A stretch of 5,474 bases of DNA from an uncultured Pseudomonadota bacterium (GTDB lineage Bacteria > Bdellovibrionota_B > Oligoflexia > Oligoflexales > CAILAO01): NCBI GenBank assembly GCA_903832105.1, contig CAILAO010000750.1, positions 1 through 5,474 of the forward strand, in the 5' to 3' direction. Made by a program: the position numbers and the translations under genes. The notes below the pieces were generated by a model. That model worked only from the letters and a program-made list of their open reading frames with translations, had not been told where the DNA came from and did no database searches. The stretch's first letter is position 1. Each line of letters starts with the position of its first letter. Positions 1-5,474 of this stretch are shown here, in pieces.

Positions 1-1795
1 CGTTGACGTAGCTCAGGATTCTATTGTTTCTCAAGAAGATTGCGGTACGACGGATGGCATCACGATCACACCACTTAGAGACGGTCCAGATGTTAAGGAA
101 ACTTTAGGTGAGCGTATTTTAGGCCGTACCTCTCTTGACGACATTGTCGATCCCGCAACAGGAAAATTTATCGTAAAGGCGGGTGAGCTTTTTGACGAAG
201 ATAAGTGTAAGCGGGTCGATGAAATCGGGCTTGAAGTTGCAAGAATCAGATCCGTCCTTATTTGCGAAGCAAAACGTGGAATATGCGGTAAATGTTACGG
301 ACGTGATTTGGCCTCGGGCCGTTTAATCAACGTCGGAGAAGCTGTTGGAGTCATCGCTGCTCAGTCGATCGGTGAACCGGGAACTCAGCTTACGATGAGA
401 ACGTTCCATTTCGGCGGAACGATCACGCATAAAATCGAGAAAAACACTGTTAGTAGCAGATTCTCTGGAAAGATTCAGTTTGTCCAAATGAGAGCAGTGA
501 ATAATCGAGAGGGCAAGCTCGTCGTTTTAGGACGCGCCGGTGAGATGCAGGTGCTTGGCCAGGATGGTAAGGTCAAGGAGACATATCCCATCGTATACGG
601 CTCCATACTCTTTGTTAAAGAAGGTCAGAATGTTGCGGCGGGTGACAAGCTTGCTGAATGGGATCCTTTTGCTGTTCCGATTGTTGCGGAAGTTCAGGGC
701 CGAGTGAAGTTTGTCGATATGGTCGACGGAAGATCCATGGAAGAGCGAGTTGATGACATGACATTCCTAACTCGGAAAGTTGTGACGGATGCGCGTGGAC
801 ATGATTTGAAACCATGTGTTCAAATTATCGATAAAAGTGGGAAGGTCGTTCTTACCCCGAGGGGTAAGGATGCAGAATATTCGCTCCCAGTAGGTGCGAT
901 CATCTCAGTCAATGACGATGCTGAGATTTTCCCGGGTGATGTCATGGCGAAGATTCCTCGTGAAACGACAAAGACGAAGGATATCACGGGCGGTTTGCCG
1001 CGTGTCGCTGAACTCTTTGAAGCGAGAAAGCCAAAAGACATGGCGATCATGGCAGATCGTGATGGAACAATCTCGATTGGAAACGATACAAAGGGTAAGC
1101 GTAAGATTCTATTAACTGGAGAAGACGACGAAGTTAAAGAGTACCAGATTCCAAAAGGCAAGCACGTTGTTGTGACTGAGGGTGACTATGTGAGAAGGGG
1201 AGAGCCTCTTGTGGACGGTTCACCTAATCCGCATGAGATTTTGGAAGTTTTAGGCAAGGACGCTCTCGCAAGATTCCTTGTTGATGAAGTTCAAGATGTC
1301 TATCGTCTTCAAGGTGTGAAAATCAATGATAAGCATGTTGAAGTTATTGTGAGACAAATGCTTCGTCGTGTTAAGGTTGTTGATCCTGGAGATAGTCGAT
1401 ATCTTCCGGCAGAGCAGGTCGAACTCGCTGAACTCGAAAAAACCAACGAGAGGCTTAGGGCCGCTGATAAAAAAGAAGCAACTCACGAGCCGTTACTGTT
1501 GGGAATAACAAAAGCCTCTCTTTCGACGGATAGCTTTATTTCCGCGGCATCGTTCCAAGAAACGACCAAGGTTCTTACGGAAGCCGCTGTGAATAGTAAA
1601 GTTGACCATTTAAGAGGTCTTAAAGAAAACGTTATCATGGGGCGTCTCATTCCGGCGGGCACGGGTTCGCCTTACTATCGAGGTCTGAAGTCCTTATCAA
1701 AGGATGATGAGGTAGAAGATACTGAGGAAGCTAAGAAATCTCAAGGATCTCGAGAGGTTGTTGCTGGCAGTGTGACCGTTGGGCAGTCTGGCTAG
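1..1795 (+). CDS. rpoC: DNA-directed RNA polymerase subunit beta', C-terminal part (5' end outside window)
   Basis: This is the C-terminal 597 residues of beta', the catalytic subunit of RNA polymerase. The reading frame is open from base 2 and the start lies upstream. Seen directly: the four zinc-ligand cysteines at window residues 14, 88, 95 and 98 (DCGT, then CEAKRGICGKC), with the same spacing as E. coli C814/C888/C895/C898. The trigger loop follows (GEPGTQLTMRTFH, with M132, R133 and H136 matching E. coli M932, R933 and H936). A trigger-loop insertion of roughly 180 residues (about 143 to 323) matches SI3, a pair of sandwich-barrel hybrid motifs. The loop resumes at DITGGLPRV (from residue 327), then come the jaw and clamp region (DVYRLQGVKINDKH) and the C-terminal ASFQETTKVLTEA and GLKENVIMGRLIPAGTG blocks. 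The end is an acidic, low-conservation tail. There is no frameshift and the catalytic elements are intact. rpsL follows after 219 nt. A shorter open frame from a TTG at 308 is not the real start, because conserved sequence continues upstream of it. Confidence 0.98.
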   Translation, partial: VDVAQDSIVSQEDCGTTDGITITPLRDGPDVKETLGERILGRTSLDDIVDPATGKFIVKAGELFDEDKCKRVDEIGLEVARIRSVLICEAKRGICGKCYGRDLASGRLINVGEAVGVIAAQSIGEPGTQLTMRTFHFGGTITHKIEKNTVSSRFSGKIQFVQMRAVNNREGKLVVLGRAGEMQVLGQDGKVKETYPIVYGSILFVKEGQNVAAGDKLAEWDPFAVPIVAEVQGRVKFVDMVDGRSMEERVDDMTFLTRKVVTDARGHDLKPCVQIIDKSGKVVLTPRGKDAEYSLPVGAIISVNDDAEIFPGDVMAKIPRETTKTKDITGGLPRVAELFEARKPKDMAIMADRDGTISIGNDTKGKRKILLTGEDDEVKEYQIPKGKHVVVTEGDYVRRGEPLVDGSPNPHEILEVLGKDALARFLVDEVQDVYRLQGVKINDKHVEVIVRQMLRRVKVVDPGDSRYLPAEQVELAELEKTNERLRAADKKEATHEPLLLGITKASLSTDSFISAASFQETTKVLTEAAVNSKVDHLRGLKENVIMGRLIPAGTGSPYYRGLKSLSKDDEVEDTEEAKKSQGSREVVAGSVTVGQSG

Positions 1796-1818
1796 GGTTG
1801 TTTTCTTTGAAAAAAACC
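1796..1818 (+). other. Weak A/T-rich hairpin just after the rpoC stop
   Basis: Bases 1796-1805 (GGTTGTTTTC) can pair with 1809-1818 (GAAAAAAACC) around a TTT loop, giving ten positions with one G/A mismatch. The stem is mostly A-U and no T-tract follows, so it is not a convincing intrinsic terminator. It may slow polymerase or protect the rpoC mRNA end, or it may be chance in A/T-rich sequence. Without a real terminator here, read-through into rpsL is plausible. Confidence 0.3.
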
Positions 1819-1843
1819 ATAGTTATCAACGTGTTATGTTTGC

Positions 1844-1874
1844 TTGACGGTGTTGTGGATGGGGTGTGGATATT
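1844..1874 (+). promoter_or_regulatory. Candidate promoter in the rpoC-rpsL spacer (distal)
   Basis: TTGACG at 1844-1849 matches five of six bases of the sigma70 -35 box. The best -10 in reach is GATATT at 1869-1874 (four of six), at a long 19-bp spacing. If real, it would add transcription of rpsL-rpsG-fusA independent of rpoBC, with a leader of about 130 nt. Two TGTGGAT copies, 11 bp apart (1854-1860 and 1865-1871), lie between the boxes. The -10 and the spacing are poor, so this is only a candidate. Confidence 0.25.
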
Positions 1875-1951
1875 CAGATGTTAATGTTGTCGATTTTTTG
1901 TGAAGTAACGCGGAGTCGAGGATTTTAAAACGAGCTTTAGTATTTGATTGC

Positions 1952-1980
1952 TTATTACATAAGGGTTTGATACCTAATAT
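1952..1980 (+). promoter_or_regulatory. Candidate promoter just upstream of rpsL (proximal)
   Basis: TAATAT at 1975-1980 resembles a -10 box (four of six), with TTATTA at 1952-1957 as a weak -35 (three of six) 17 bp upstream. Transcription would start near 1987, giving a leader of about 28 nt that carries the rpsL Shine-Dalgarno. Position and spacing are sensible, but the match is weak in A/T-rich sequence. Confidence 0.22.
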
Positions 1981-2014
1981 TCTCCAATTTAAGGTGTATT
2001 GAAGGGTGTAGAAA

Positions 2015-2404
2015 ATGCCGACTATTAATCAGATTATTGCTAAGGGGCGAACAGTTCGTAAAGCGAAAACGAAAGCTCCGGCTCTTAAGAATTGCCCGCA
2101 AGTTCGTGGTGTTTGTCTTCGCGTTTATACAACGACACCGAAGAAGCCGAACTCCGCGTTACGTAAGGTTGCGAGGGTGCGATTGACAAACGGGATGGAG
2201 GTAACTTCTTACATCGGCGGCGAAGGACATAACCTGCAAGAGCACTCGGTTGTGTTAGTTCGCGGTGGTAAAGTCAAGGATCTTCCCGGTGTGCGTTACC
2301 ATATCGTTCGTGGTTCGCTCGATACGACCGGTGTTGAAAAAAGAAGAAGATCTCGTAGTAAATACGGTTCGAAGAAGCCAAAGAGCAGTGCGCCAGCTAG
2401 CTAA
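2015..2404 (+). CDS. rpsL: 30S ribosomal protein S12
   Basis: S12 sits at the decoding centre of the 30S subunit, where it helps monitor codon-anticodon pairing and affects accuracy and streptomycin response. The protein has 129 residues against about 124 in E. coli; the extra length is a short SSAPAS tail after the usual KKPK end. Seen directly: the first conserved loop TPKKPNSALRKV (residues 42-53, lysines 43 and 44) and the second GGKVKDLPGVRYH (84-96). K88 and D89 are the usual streptomycin-related lysine and the aspartate that is methylthiolated in some bacteria. The lysines linked to streptomycin resistance when mutated are unchanged. Residue 86 is Lys where E. coli has Arg, a conservative change. 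The ATG at 2015 is supported by GAAGGG at 2001-2006, eight bases upstream, and by the standard MPTINQ start. It is the first gene of the str group, with rpsG 53 nt downstream. Confidence 0.98.
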   Translation: MPTINQIIAKGRTVRKAKTKAPALKNCPQVRGVCLRVYTTTPKKPNSALRKVARVRLTNGMEVTSYIGGEGHNLQEHSVVLVRGGKVKDLPGVRYHIVRGSLDTTGVEKRRRSRSKYGSKKPKSSAPAS

Positions 2405-2447
2405 GCTTTTTCTTAGATCATAAAGTTGTTTTTTTGCAATATTGCAA
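2401..2447 (+). promoter_or_regulatory. Structured rpsL-rpsG intercistronic region, possible S7 autoregulatory site
   Basis: Two inverted repeats fill this short spacer. CTAAG (2401-2405) can pair with CTTAG (2412-2416) across a CTTTTT loop and overlaps the rpsL stop codon. TTGCAAT/ATTGCAA (2434-2447) is a perfect 14-bp palindrome whose right end runs into the rpsG Shine-Dalgarno at 2446-2451. In E. coli, S7 represses its own operon by binding the mRNA between rpsL and rpsG. The position fits such a site, but I cannot show the E. coli fold is conserved, so the function is inferred. Confidence 0.35.
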
Positions 2448-2451
2448 GGAG
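2446..2451 (+). promoter_or_regulatory. Shine-Dalgarno of rpsG
   Basis: AAGGAG lies six bases before the ATG at 2458, the strongest ribosome-binding site in the window. Its first two bases are also the end of the 14-bp palindrome at 2434-2447, so folding of that palindrome could partly affect ribosome access. Confidence 0.8.
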
Positions 2452-2457
2452 AGATAA

Positions 2458-2946
2458 ATGCCTCGTCGTCGTGAAGTTCCAAAAAGACCAGTTTTGCCCG
2501 ATCCAAAGTACCATAATGAGCTCATTTCGAAATTTATCAACGCAATGATGAAAGGTGGCAAAAAGCCAGCCGCCGAGAAAGCGTTGTACGGGGCAATTGA
2601 TATTATCGAGAAAAAGGGGCCGGAATCCATGGCACCTTTTAAATCTGGCATCGAAGTGTTTTCTGCTGCTATTGAAAATGCAAGACCTCTCGTGGAAGTG
2701 AAATCAAGAAGAGTTGGCGGTTCTAACTACCAGGTTCCCGTCGAGGTTAGACCGGAAAGACGCCAGGCACTAGCTATGCGATGGATCATCGAATTTGCTC
2801 GTGATCGTTCTGGTAAAAGTATGAAAGAAAGACTTGCCGGAGAATTGTCTGATTGTGCAAATAAGCGCGGTGCAACCATGAAGCGCCGTGAGGACGTTCA
2901 TAAGATGGCGGAAGCCAACAAAGCATTTGCCCACTTCCGTTGGTAG
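2458..2946 (+). CDS. rpsG: 30S ribosomal protein S7
   Basis: S7 starts assembly of the 30S head by binding the 3' major domain of 16S rRNA and lies near the E-site tRNA. In E. coli it also represses translation of its own operon. Seen directly: the MPRRRE start, LPDPKYHNELISKFINAMM (residues 13-31), the rRNA-binding block EVKSRRVGGSNYQVPVEVRP (80-99), ALAMRWIIEFAR, and the canonical end REDVHKMAEANKAFAHFRW. It has 162 residues against 156 for the short E. coli form. The difference is about six extra residues between the helix ending at IDIIE (47-51) and IENARP (72-77), around KKGPESMAPFKSG. That is a helix-connecting segment, so the change is probably tolerated. The start is fixed by a strong AAGGAG at 2446-2451. 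fusA begins 47 nt after the stop, consistent with one transcript. Confidence 0.98.
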   Translation: MPRRREVPKRPVLPDPKYHNELISKFINAMMKGGKKPAAEKALYGAIDIIEKKGPESMAPFKSGIEVFSAAIENARPLVEVKSRRVGGSNYQVPVEVRPERRQALAMRWIIEFARDRSGKSMKERLAGELSDCANKRGATMKRREDVHKMAEANKAFAHFRW

Positions 2947-2974
2947 AATTCGAAGCTTCTTTTTGGTTGGACTT

Positions 2975-2978
2975 AGGA
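2975..2978 (+). promoter_or_regulatory. Weak, distant Shine-Dalgarno of fusA
   Basis: The only clear purine-rich core before fusA is AGGA at 2975-2978, fifteen bases from the ATG, which is longer than usual. No better in-frame start lies between the rpsG stop and 2994, and the protein begins with a normal EF-G N-terminus, so the start stands. Initiation may depend partly on coupling to rpsG translation. Confidence 0.4.
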
Positions 2979-2993
2979 TAGCAAGATACGATT

Positions 2994-5081
2994 ATGGGCA
3001 AGCAACTAGATGTTCGTAAGCTCCGCAACATAGGTATCATGGCTCATATTGATGCCGGTAAGACGACTCTAACAGAACGCATCCTTTACTATGCAAGAAA
3101 AATCCACAAAATGGGAGAGGTCCATGAGGGTAATACCACCATGGACTGGATGGTGCAGGAGCAGGAACGTGGCATTACGATCACTGCTACGGCTATTACT
3201 TGTTTTTGGAACGATACTCCAATCAACATCATTGATACCCCCGGCCATGTCGATTTTACGATTGAAGTAGAAAGATCTCTTCGCGTGCTCGACGGTGCTG
3301 TCGCTGTTTTTGACGGAGTGAGTGGTGTCGAGCCTCAGTCGGAAACGGTTTGGCGTCAGGCTGACAAGTATCATGTTCCGCGTCTCGCCTTTATCAATAA
3401 AATGGATCGTATCGGTGCTGATTTTGAAGCTTCGGTAGATTCGATTAAGACCAAACTCAATGCTACTCCTGTGAGGTTTCAACTTCCAATTGGGGTTGAA
3501 GATGGCTTTCGAGGCGTCGTCGATTTGATACATATGAAAGCACTTGTTTGGTCTCTCAGCGATGAACAGCAAGGCGAAACTTATGACGTTGTTGATATTC
3601 CGGATGATCTAATGGACGCCGCAAAAGCAGCTCGTGAAAAGCTTGTCGAGGCTGTCGTTGTGGGGGAAGATGCACTAGTCGACAAATTTTTAAATGACGG
3701 TGAGTTTACTCCGGAAGAACTTATTCGTGGTGCACGAAAAGCCACAATAGGTCTCCAAATAGTACCTGTTTTCTGCGGTAGTGCCTTTAGAAATAAGGGT
3801 GTTCAACCTGTTTTGGATGCGGTGATTCACTATCTTCCATCTCCCTTTGATTTGCCCGATATAGCGGCACTTAGCGGTGACAAAGATGAGAAACCTATTA
3901 CAGTAAAGCGTTTGATCGAAGGACCGATGGCGGGGATGATTTTTAAAATTATGAGTGATCCGTTTGTGGGTCAGATCGCCTACGCCAGGCTTTATTCGGG
4001 CGTTCTAGAGAATGGTATGACCGTTCTTAATAACAGGACAGGAAAAAGGGAACGCGTCTCCAAGATTTTGCGCATGCATGCTAATCAACGGGAAGAGATT
4101 CAAGAGATCGAAGCAGGTGATATTTGTGCGTTAGCGGGATTGAGACTGGTTGCAACTGGTGACACGATTTCAGACCAAAAACATCCCGTTAGGTTTGAGT
4201 CTCTCGTGTTTCCTGAACCTGTTATTTCGCGCGCGATTGAGCCGCGAACCCAAGTTGATAGCGAAAAATTGTCATCAGCTCTCGATCGTCTTATGAAGGA
4301 AGATCCCTCGTTTCGCGTAACATTTGATAGTGAGACAGGGCAAATGTTGATTCATGGAATGGGTGAGCTACATTTAGATATACTGGTTGATAGATTAAAA
4401 ACGGAGTTTCGTGTAAATGCTAATGTGGGATCGCCTCAGGTTGCTTATAGAGAAACAATTACAGCAACGGTCACAGAAGAAGAGCGGTATGAAAGAGAAG
4501 GTACGGGGCTTAATCAGTTTGCGCATGTGGTGATCGAGATTGTACCAGCCGACTCAAAATCGCTTTTAACCTTCGTTAATGGGGCTCGCGAGGACCAAGT
4601 TCCCAAAGCATTTGTTCATGGGGTACAAAAAGGTCTTAACGAAAGTATGCAAGCTGGTCCAATCGCTGGCTTCCCTGTCGTTGGTGTGAAGGCTGTGCTC
4701 AAGGGTGGCAGCTTTAATCCTGATACATCCGATGAAAATTCCTTTAAGGTTGCCGCAGCTCTGGCCTTAAGAGCAGCTTTTAGGAAAGCGGCACCGATTT
4801 TGCTTGAGCCAGTCATGAGGCTTGAAGTCCTCGCTCCAGATACATATGTATCGAGTGTCATCACGGATCTTAACTCCAGACGCGCGAAGATTAACAATGT
4901 ATCTTTAAAGGGACATCTTCAGATGATTGAAGCTACGGCGCCTTTATCGAATATGTTTGGATATTCGACCGATCTACGGTCGGCCTCTCAAGGCAGGGCG
5001 ACCTATACTATGCAGTTTTCTTGCTATGAGCCGGTAACCAAGTCGGTCTTTGAGAAGATTACTGGTGTCCAAGGATCTTGA
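2994..5081 (+). CDS. fusA: Elongation factor G (translocation GTPase)
   Basis: EF-G is the cytoplasmic GTPase that drives tRNA-mRNA translocation and, with the recycling factor, splits ribosomes after termination. At 695 residues it is full length (E. coli 704). The G domain is canonical: P-loop AHIDAGKT (17-24), switch I ending RGITI (59-63), DTPGH (81-85, catalytic H85), NKMD (135-138) and GSA (262-264). Domain II follows from about 290, domain III contains GMGELHLDIL (455-464), domain IV covers about 480-600, and domain V has NSRRAKI and FGYSTDLRSASQGRA. Domain IV is odd. The usual GGRGQ(Y/F)GH loop reads TGLNQFAH (504-511), and the tip histidine matching E. coli H583 appears to be Asn575 (GSFNPDTSDE). 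The gene closes the rpsL-rpsG-fusA group and is not followed by tuf. It could be a divergent EF-G1 or one of the duplicated forms known in spirochaetes, planctomycetes and deltaproteobacteria. The EF-G family call is certain; the subfamily is not. Confidence 0.97.
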   Translation: MGKQLDVRKLRNIGIMAHIDAGKTTLTERILYYARKIHKMGEVHEGNTTMDWMVQEQERGITITATAITCFWNDTPINIIDTPGHVDFTIEVERSLRVLDGAVAVFDGVSGVEPQSETVWRQADKYHVPRLAFINKMDRIGADFEASVDSIKTKLNATPVRFQLPIGVEDGFRGVVDLIHMKALVWSLSDEQQGETYDVVDIPDDLMDAAKAAREKLVEAVVVGEDALVDKFLNDGEFTPEELIRGARKATIGLQIVPVFCGSAFRNKGVQPVLDAVIHYLPSPFDLPDIAALSGDKDEKPITVKRLIEGPMAGMIFKIMSDPFVGQIAYARLYSGVLENGMTVLNNRTGKRERVSKILRMHANQREEIQEIEAGDICALAGLRLVATGDTISDQKHPVRFESLVFPEPVISRAIEPRTQVDSEKLSSALDRLMKEDPSFRVTFDSETGQMLIHGMGELHLDILVDRLKTEFRVNANVGSPQVAYRETITATVTEEERYEREGTGLNQFAHVVIEIVPADSKSLLTFVNGAREDQVPKAFVHGVQKGLNESMQAGPIAGFPVVGVKAVLKGGSFNPDTSDENSFKVAAALALRAAFRKAAPILLEPVMRLEVLAPDTYVSSVITDLNSRRAKINNVSLKGHLQMIEATAPLSNMFGYSTDLRSASQGRATYTMQFSCYEPVTKSVFEKITGVQGS

Positions 5082-5111
5082 TTTGTTAGCTTTATTGGCT
5101 ATTAAAATCGT

Positions 5112-5142
5112 ATCCCGAAGCTGCTGTAGCGGCCTCGGGGAT
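5112..5142 (+). terminator. G/C-rich hairpin after fusA, possible str operon terminator
   Basis: ATCCCGA (5112-5118) pairs with TCGGG-G-AT (5135-5142, one bulged G). Inside, GCTGC (5120-5124) pairs with GCGGC (5129-5133, one G-U) around a TGTA loop, with an A/C mismatch between the two stems. An alternative outer stem, ATCCCG with CGGGAT at 5145-5150, is also possible. It lies 30 bases past the fusA stop. No T-tract follows directly (only TTT at 5150-5152), so it is not a textbook intrinsic terminator. It could mark the mRNA 3' end, a rho-dependent stop or a small palindromic repeat. Confidence 0.4.
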
Positions 5143-5243
5143 CGCGGGATTTCAAGAGATCACTTCGCTGCGCTAGGGATCGCTTCTGTTGAAAAATACT
5201 TTTTTAGTAGAGGCTTGTTATTAATTTTTTTCATAAGTTTTTG

Positions 5244-5272
5244 TTGACAGTATTGTGCGATAAAAATACAAA
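5244..5272 (+). promoter_or_regulatory. Sigma70-type promoter of the tRNA-Val gene
   Basis: A perfect -35 box TTGACA (5244-5249) and TACAAA (5267-5272, four of six for -10) are separated by exactly 17 bp. Transcription would start near 5279-5281, about ten bases before the mature tRNA 5' end. The region just upstream (5191-5243) is A/T-rich with T-runs at 5200-5205 and 5225-5231, as is common upstream of strong stable-RNA promoters. It is the best promoter in the window. Confidence 0.65.
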
Positions 5273-5288
5273 TGAAGAGTGCCTCTGA

Positions 5289-5362
5289 GGGGTTATAGCT
5301 CAGTTGGTTAGAGCGCCACGTTGACATCGTGGAGGCCTCCTGTTCGAGTCAGGATAACCCCA
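5289..5362 (+). tRNA. tRNA-Val (anticodon GAC)
   Basis: The full cloverleaf folds with no mismatches. The acceptor pairs 5289-5295 (GGGGTTA) with 5355-5361 (TAACCCC), with discriminator A at 5362. The D-stem is GCTC/GAGC with an AGTTGGTTA loop. The anticodon stem CCACG/CGTGG (5316-5320, 5328-5332) holds loop TTGACAT, so the anticodon is GAC (5323-5325). The variable loop has five bases, and the T-arm is TCCTG/CAGGA with TTCGAGT. GAC reads the valine codons GUC and GUU. The gene does not encode CCA (TTC follows the discriminator), so the 3' end must be added by tRNA nucleotidyltransferase. The T-loop has G where many tRNAs have A (TTCGAGT), which is ordinary. It appears to be transcribed from its own promoter rather than with fusA. 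Confidence 0.96.
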
Positions 5363-5380
5363 TTCTCCTTGATGCTGGAC

Positions 5381-5400
5381 GAACTCCGGACCTTGGGTTC
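5381..5400 (+). other. Small hairpin between tRNA-Val and the tandem repeat
   Basis: GAACTC (5381-5386) can pair with GGGTTC (5395-5400, one G-U) across an eight-base loop. Its right arm overlaps the first five bases of the tandem repeat. It might help end the tRNA transcript, but no T-tract follows. Otherwise I see nothing identifiable in 5363-5395. Confidence 0.2.
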
Positions 5401-5471
5401 TTATCACTTCATGGTGGCAACACCAGTAAATCCGGTTCTTATCACTTCATGGTGGCAACACCAGTAAATCC
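5396..5471. repeat. Two perfect tandem copies of a 38-bp unit with an internal GCAA-loop hairpin
   Basis: The copies at 5396-5433 and 5434-5471 are identical and directly adjoining, each beginning GGTTCTTATCAC and ending AGTAAATCC. Each contains TGGTG-GCAA-CACCA (5412-5425 and 5450-5463), a 5-bp stem with a GNRA-type tetraloop. Only three bases follow before the window ends, so the array may continue. There are no spacers, so it is not a CRISPR array. The length is not a multiple of three, so the copies are in different frames and a coding repeat is unlikely. It could be an intergenic tandem repeat, or an assembly duplication at a contig end. Confidence 0.9.
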
Positions 5472-5474
5472 ATC

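Noticed and set aside
820..1161. 113-codon open frame on the minus strand
   Set aside because: It is antisense to the conserved SI3 and trigger-loop region of rpoC, and has no recognisable domain.
308..1795. Independent gene starting at the TTG at 308
   Set aside because: The same frame is open and clearly rpoC-like back to base 2, including three of the four zinc cysteines and the conserved CYGRDLA block across the supposed start.
2947..2964. Possible terminator after rpsG (GAAGCTTC followed by five T)
   Set aside because: The palindrome has no room for a loop and the alternative stem is only four pairs. A terminator here would also cut fusA from its operon.
3069..3572. 167-codon open frame on the minus strand
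   Set aside because: It lies wholly inside fusA, which is conserved throughout, and its product shows no recognisable family. It is an antisense shadow.
5138..5183. GGGATCGC occurring twice exactly 38 bp apart, the same distance as the terminal repeat period
   Set aside because: The sequence between and after the copies does not match, and it is unrelated to the terminal repeat, so the shared distance looks accidental.
5050..5247. 65-codon open frame reading from the end of fusA into the spacer
   Set aside because: It starts in another frame inside fusA, has no ribosome-binding site, crosses the hairpin and A/T-rich tract, and its hydrophobic end comes from T-runs. Probably chance.
5331..5340. 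Perfect palindrome GGAGGCCTCC
   Set aside because: It lies inside the tRNA and comes from the end of the anticodon stem, the variable loop and the T-stem; the cloverleaf explains it.
5411..5467. Short open frame across the tandem repeat (ATG at 5411 to TAA at 5467, 18 codons)
   Set aside because: The 38-bp period shifts frame between copies, there is no ribosome-binding site, and the stop comes from the repeat itself.
5396..5471. CRISPR array
   Set aside because: The two repeat copies adjoin with no spacer between them, and no cas gene is in view.

Overview
This window is the end of a beta operon followed by a str operon, from a bacterium of moderate G+C. All four protein genes read left to right: the 3' part of rpoC (RNA polymerase beta'), complete rpsL (S12), complete rpsG (S7) and complete fusA (elongation factor G). 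A tRNA-Val(GAC) gene on the same strand and the start of a 38-bp tandem repeat follow. The window begins inside rpoC and ends inside the repeat, so it may be a whole short contig.

Organism: beta' carries the long trigger-loop insertion SI3, typical of Proteobacteria and some other Gram-negative groups. S12, S7 and EF-G are ordinary bacterial proteins. The C-terminal half of EF-G (SRRAKI, FGYSTDLRSASQGRA) and the S12 tail (GVEKRRRSRSKYG) remind me most of Bdellovibrio-like or deltaproteobacterial proteins. That placement is from memory and tentative.

Layout: rpoC ends at 1795. A 219-nt spacer holds a weak A/T-rich hairpin and two weak promoter candidates, but no convincing terminator, so read-through from rpoC into rpsL is plausible. 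rpsL and rpsG are separated by 53 nt containing a small hairpin around the rpsL stop and a 14-bp palindrome touching the rpsG Shine-Dalgarno; this is where S7 autoregulation acts in E. coli. rpsG and fusA are 47 nt apart, and the fusA ribosome-binding site is weak. After fusA there is no tuf gene, the usual next gene. Instead come 207 nt with a G/C-rich hairpin, an A/T-rich tract and a good sigma70-type promoter (TTGACA, 17 bp, TACAAA) that should drive the tRNA. The last 76 bases or so are two perfect tandem copies of a 38-bp unit, each with a GCAA-loop hairpin.

The genes serve core transcription and translation: the polymerase catalytic subunit, two 30S proteins (decoding centre and head), the translocase and a valine tRNA. 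I see no clearly new system. The points most worth checking are the altered domain IV tip of EF-G, the terminal tandem repeat, and the loss or relocation of tuf.
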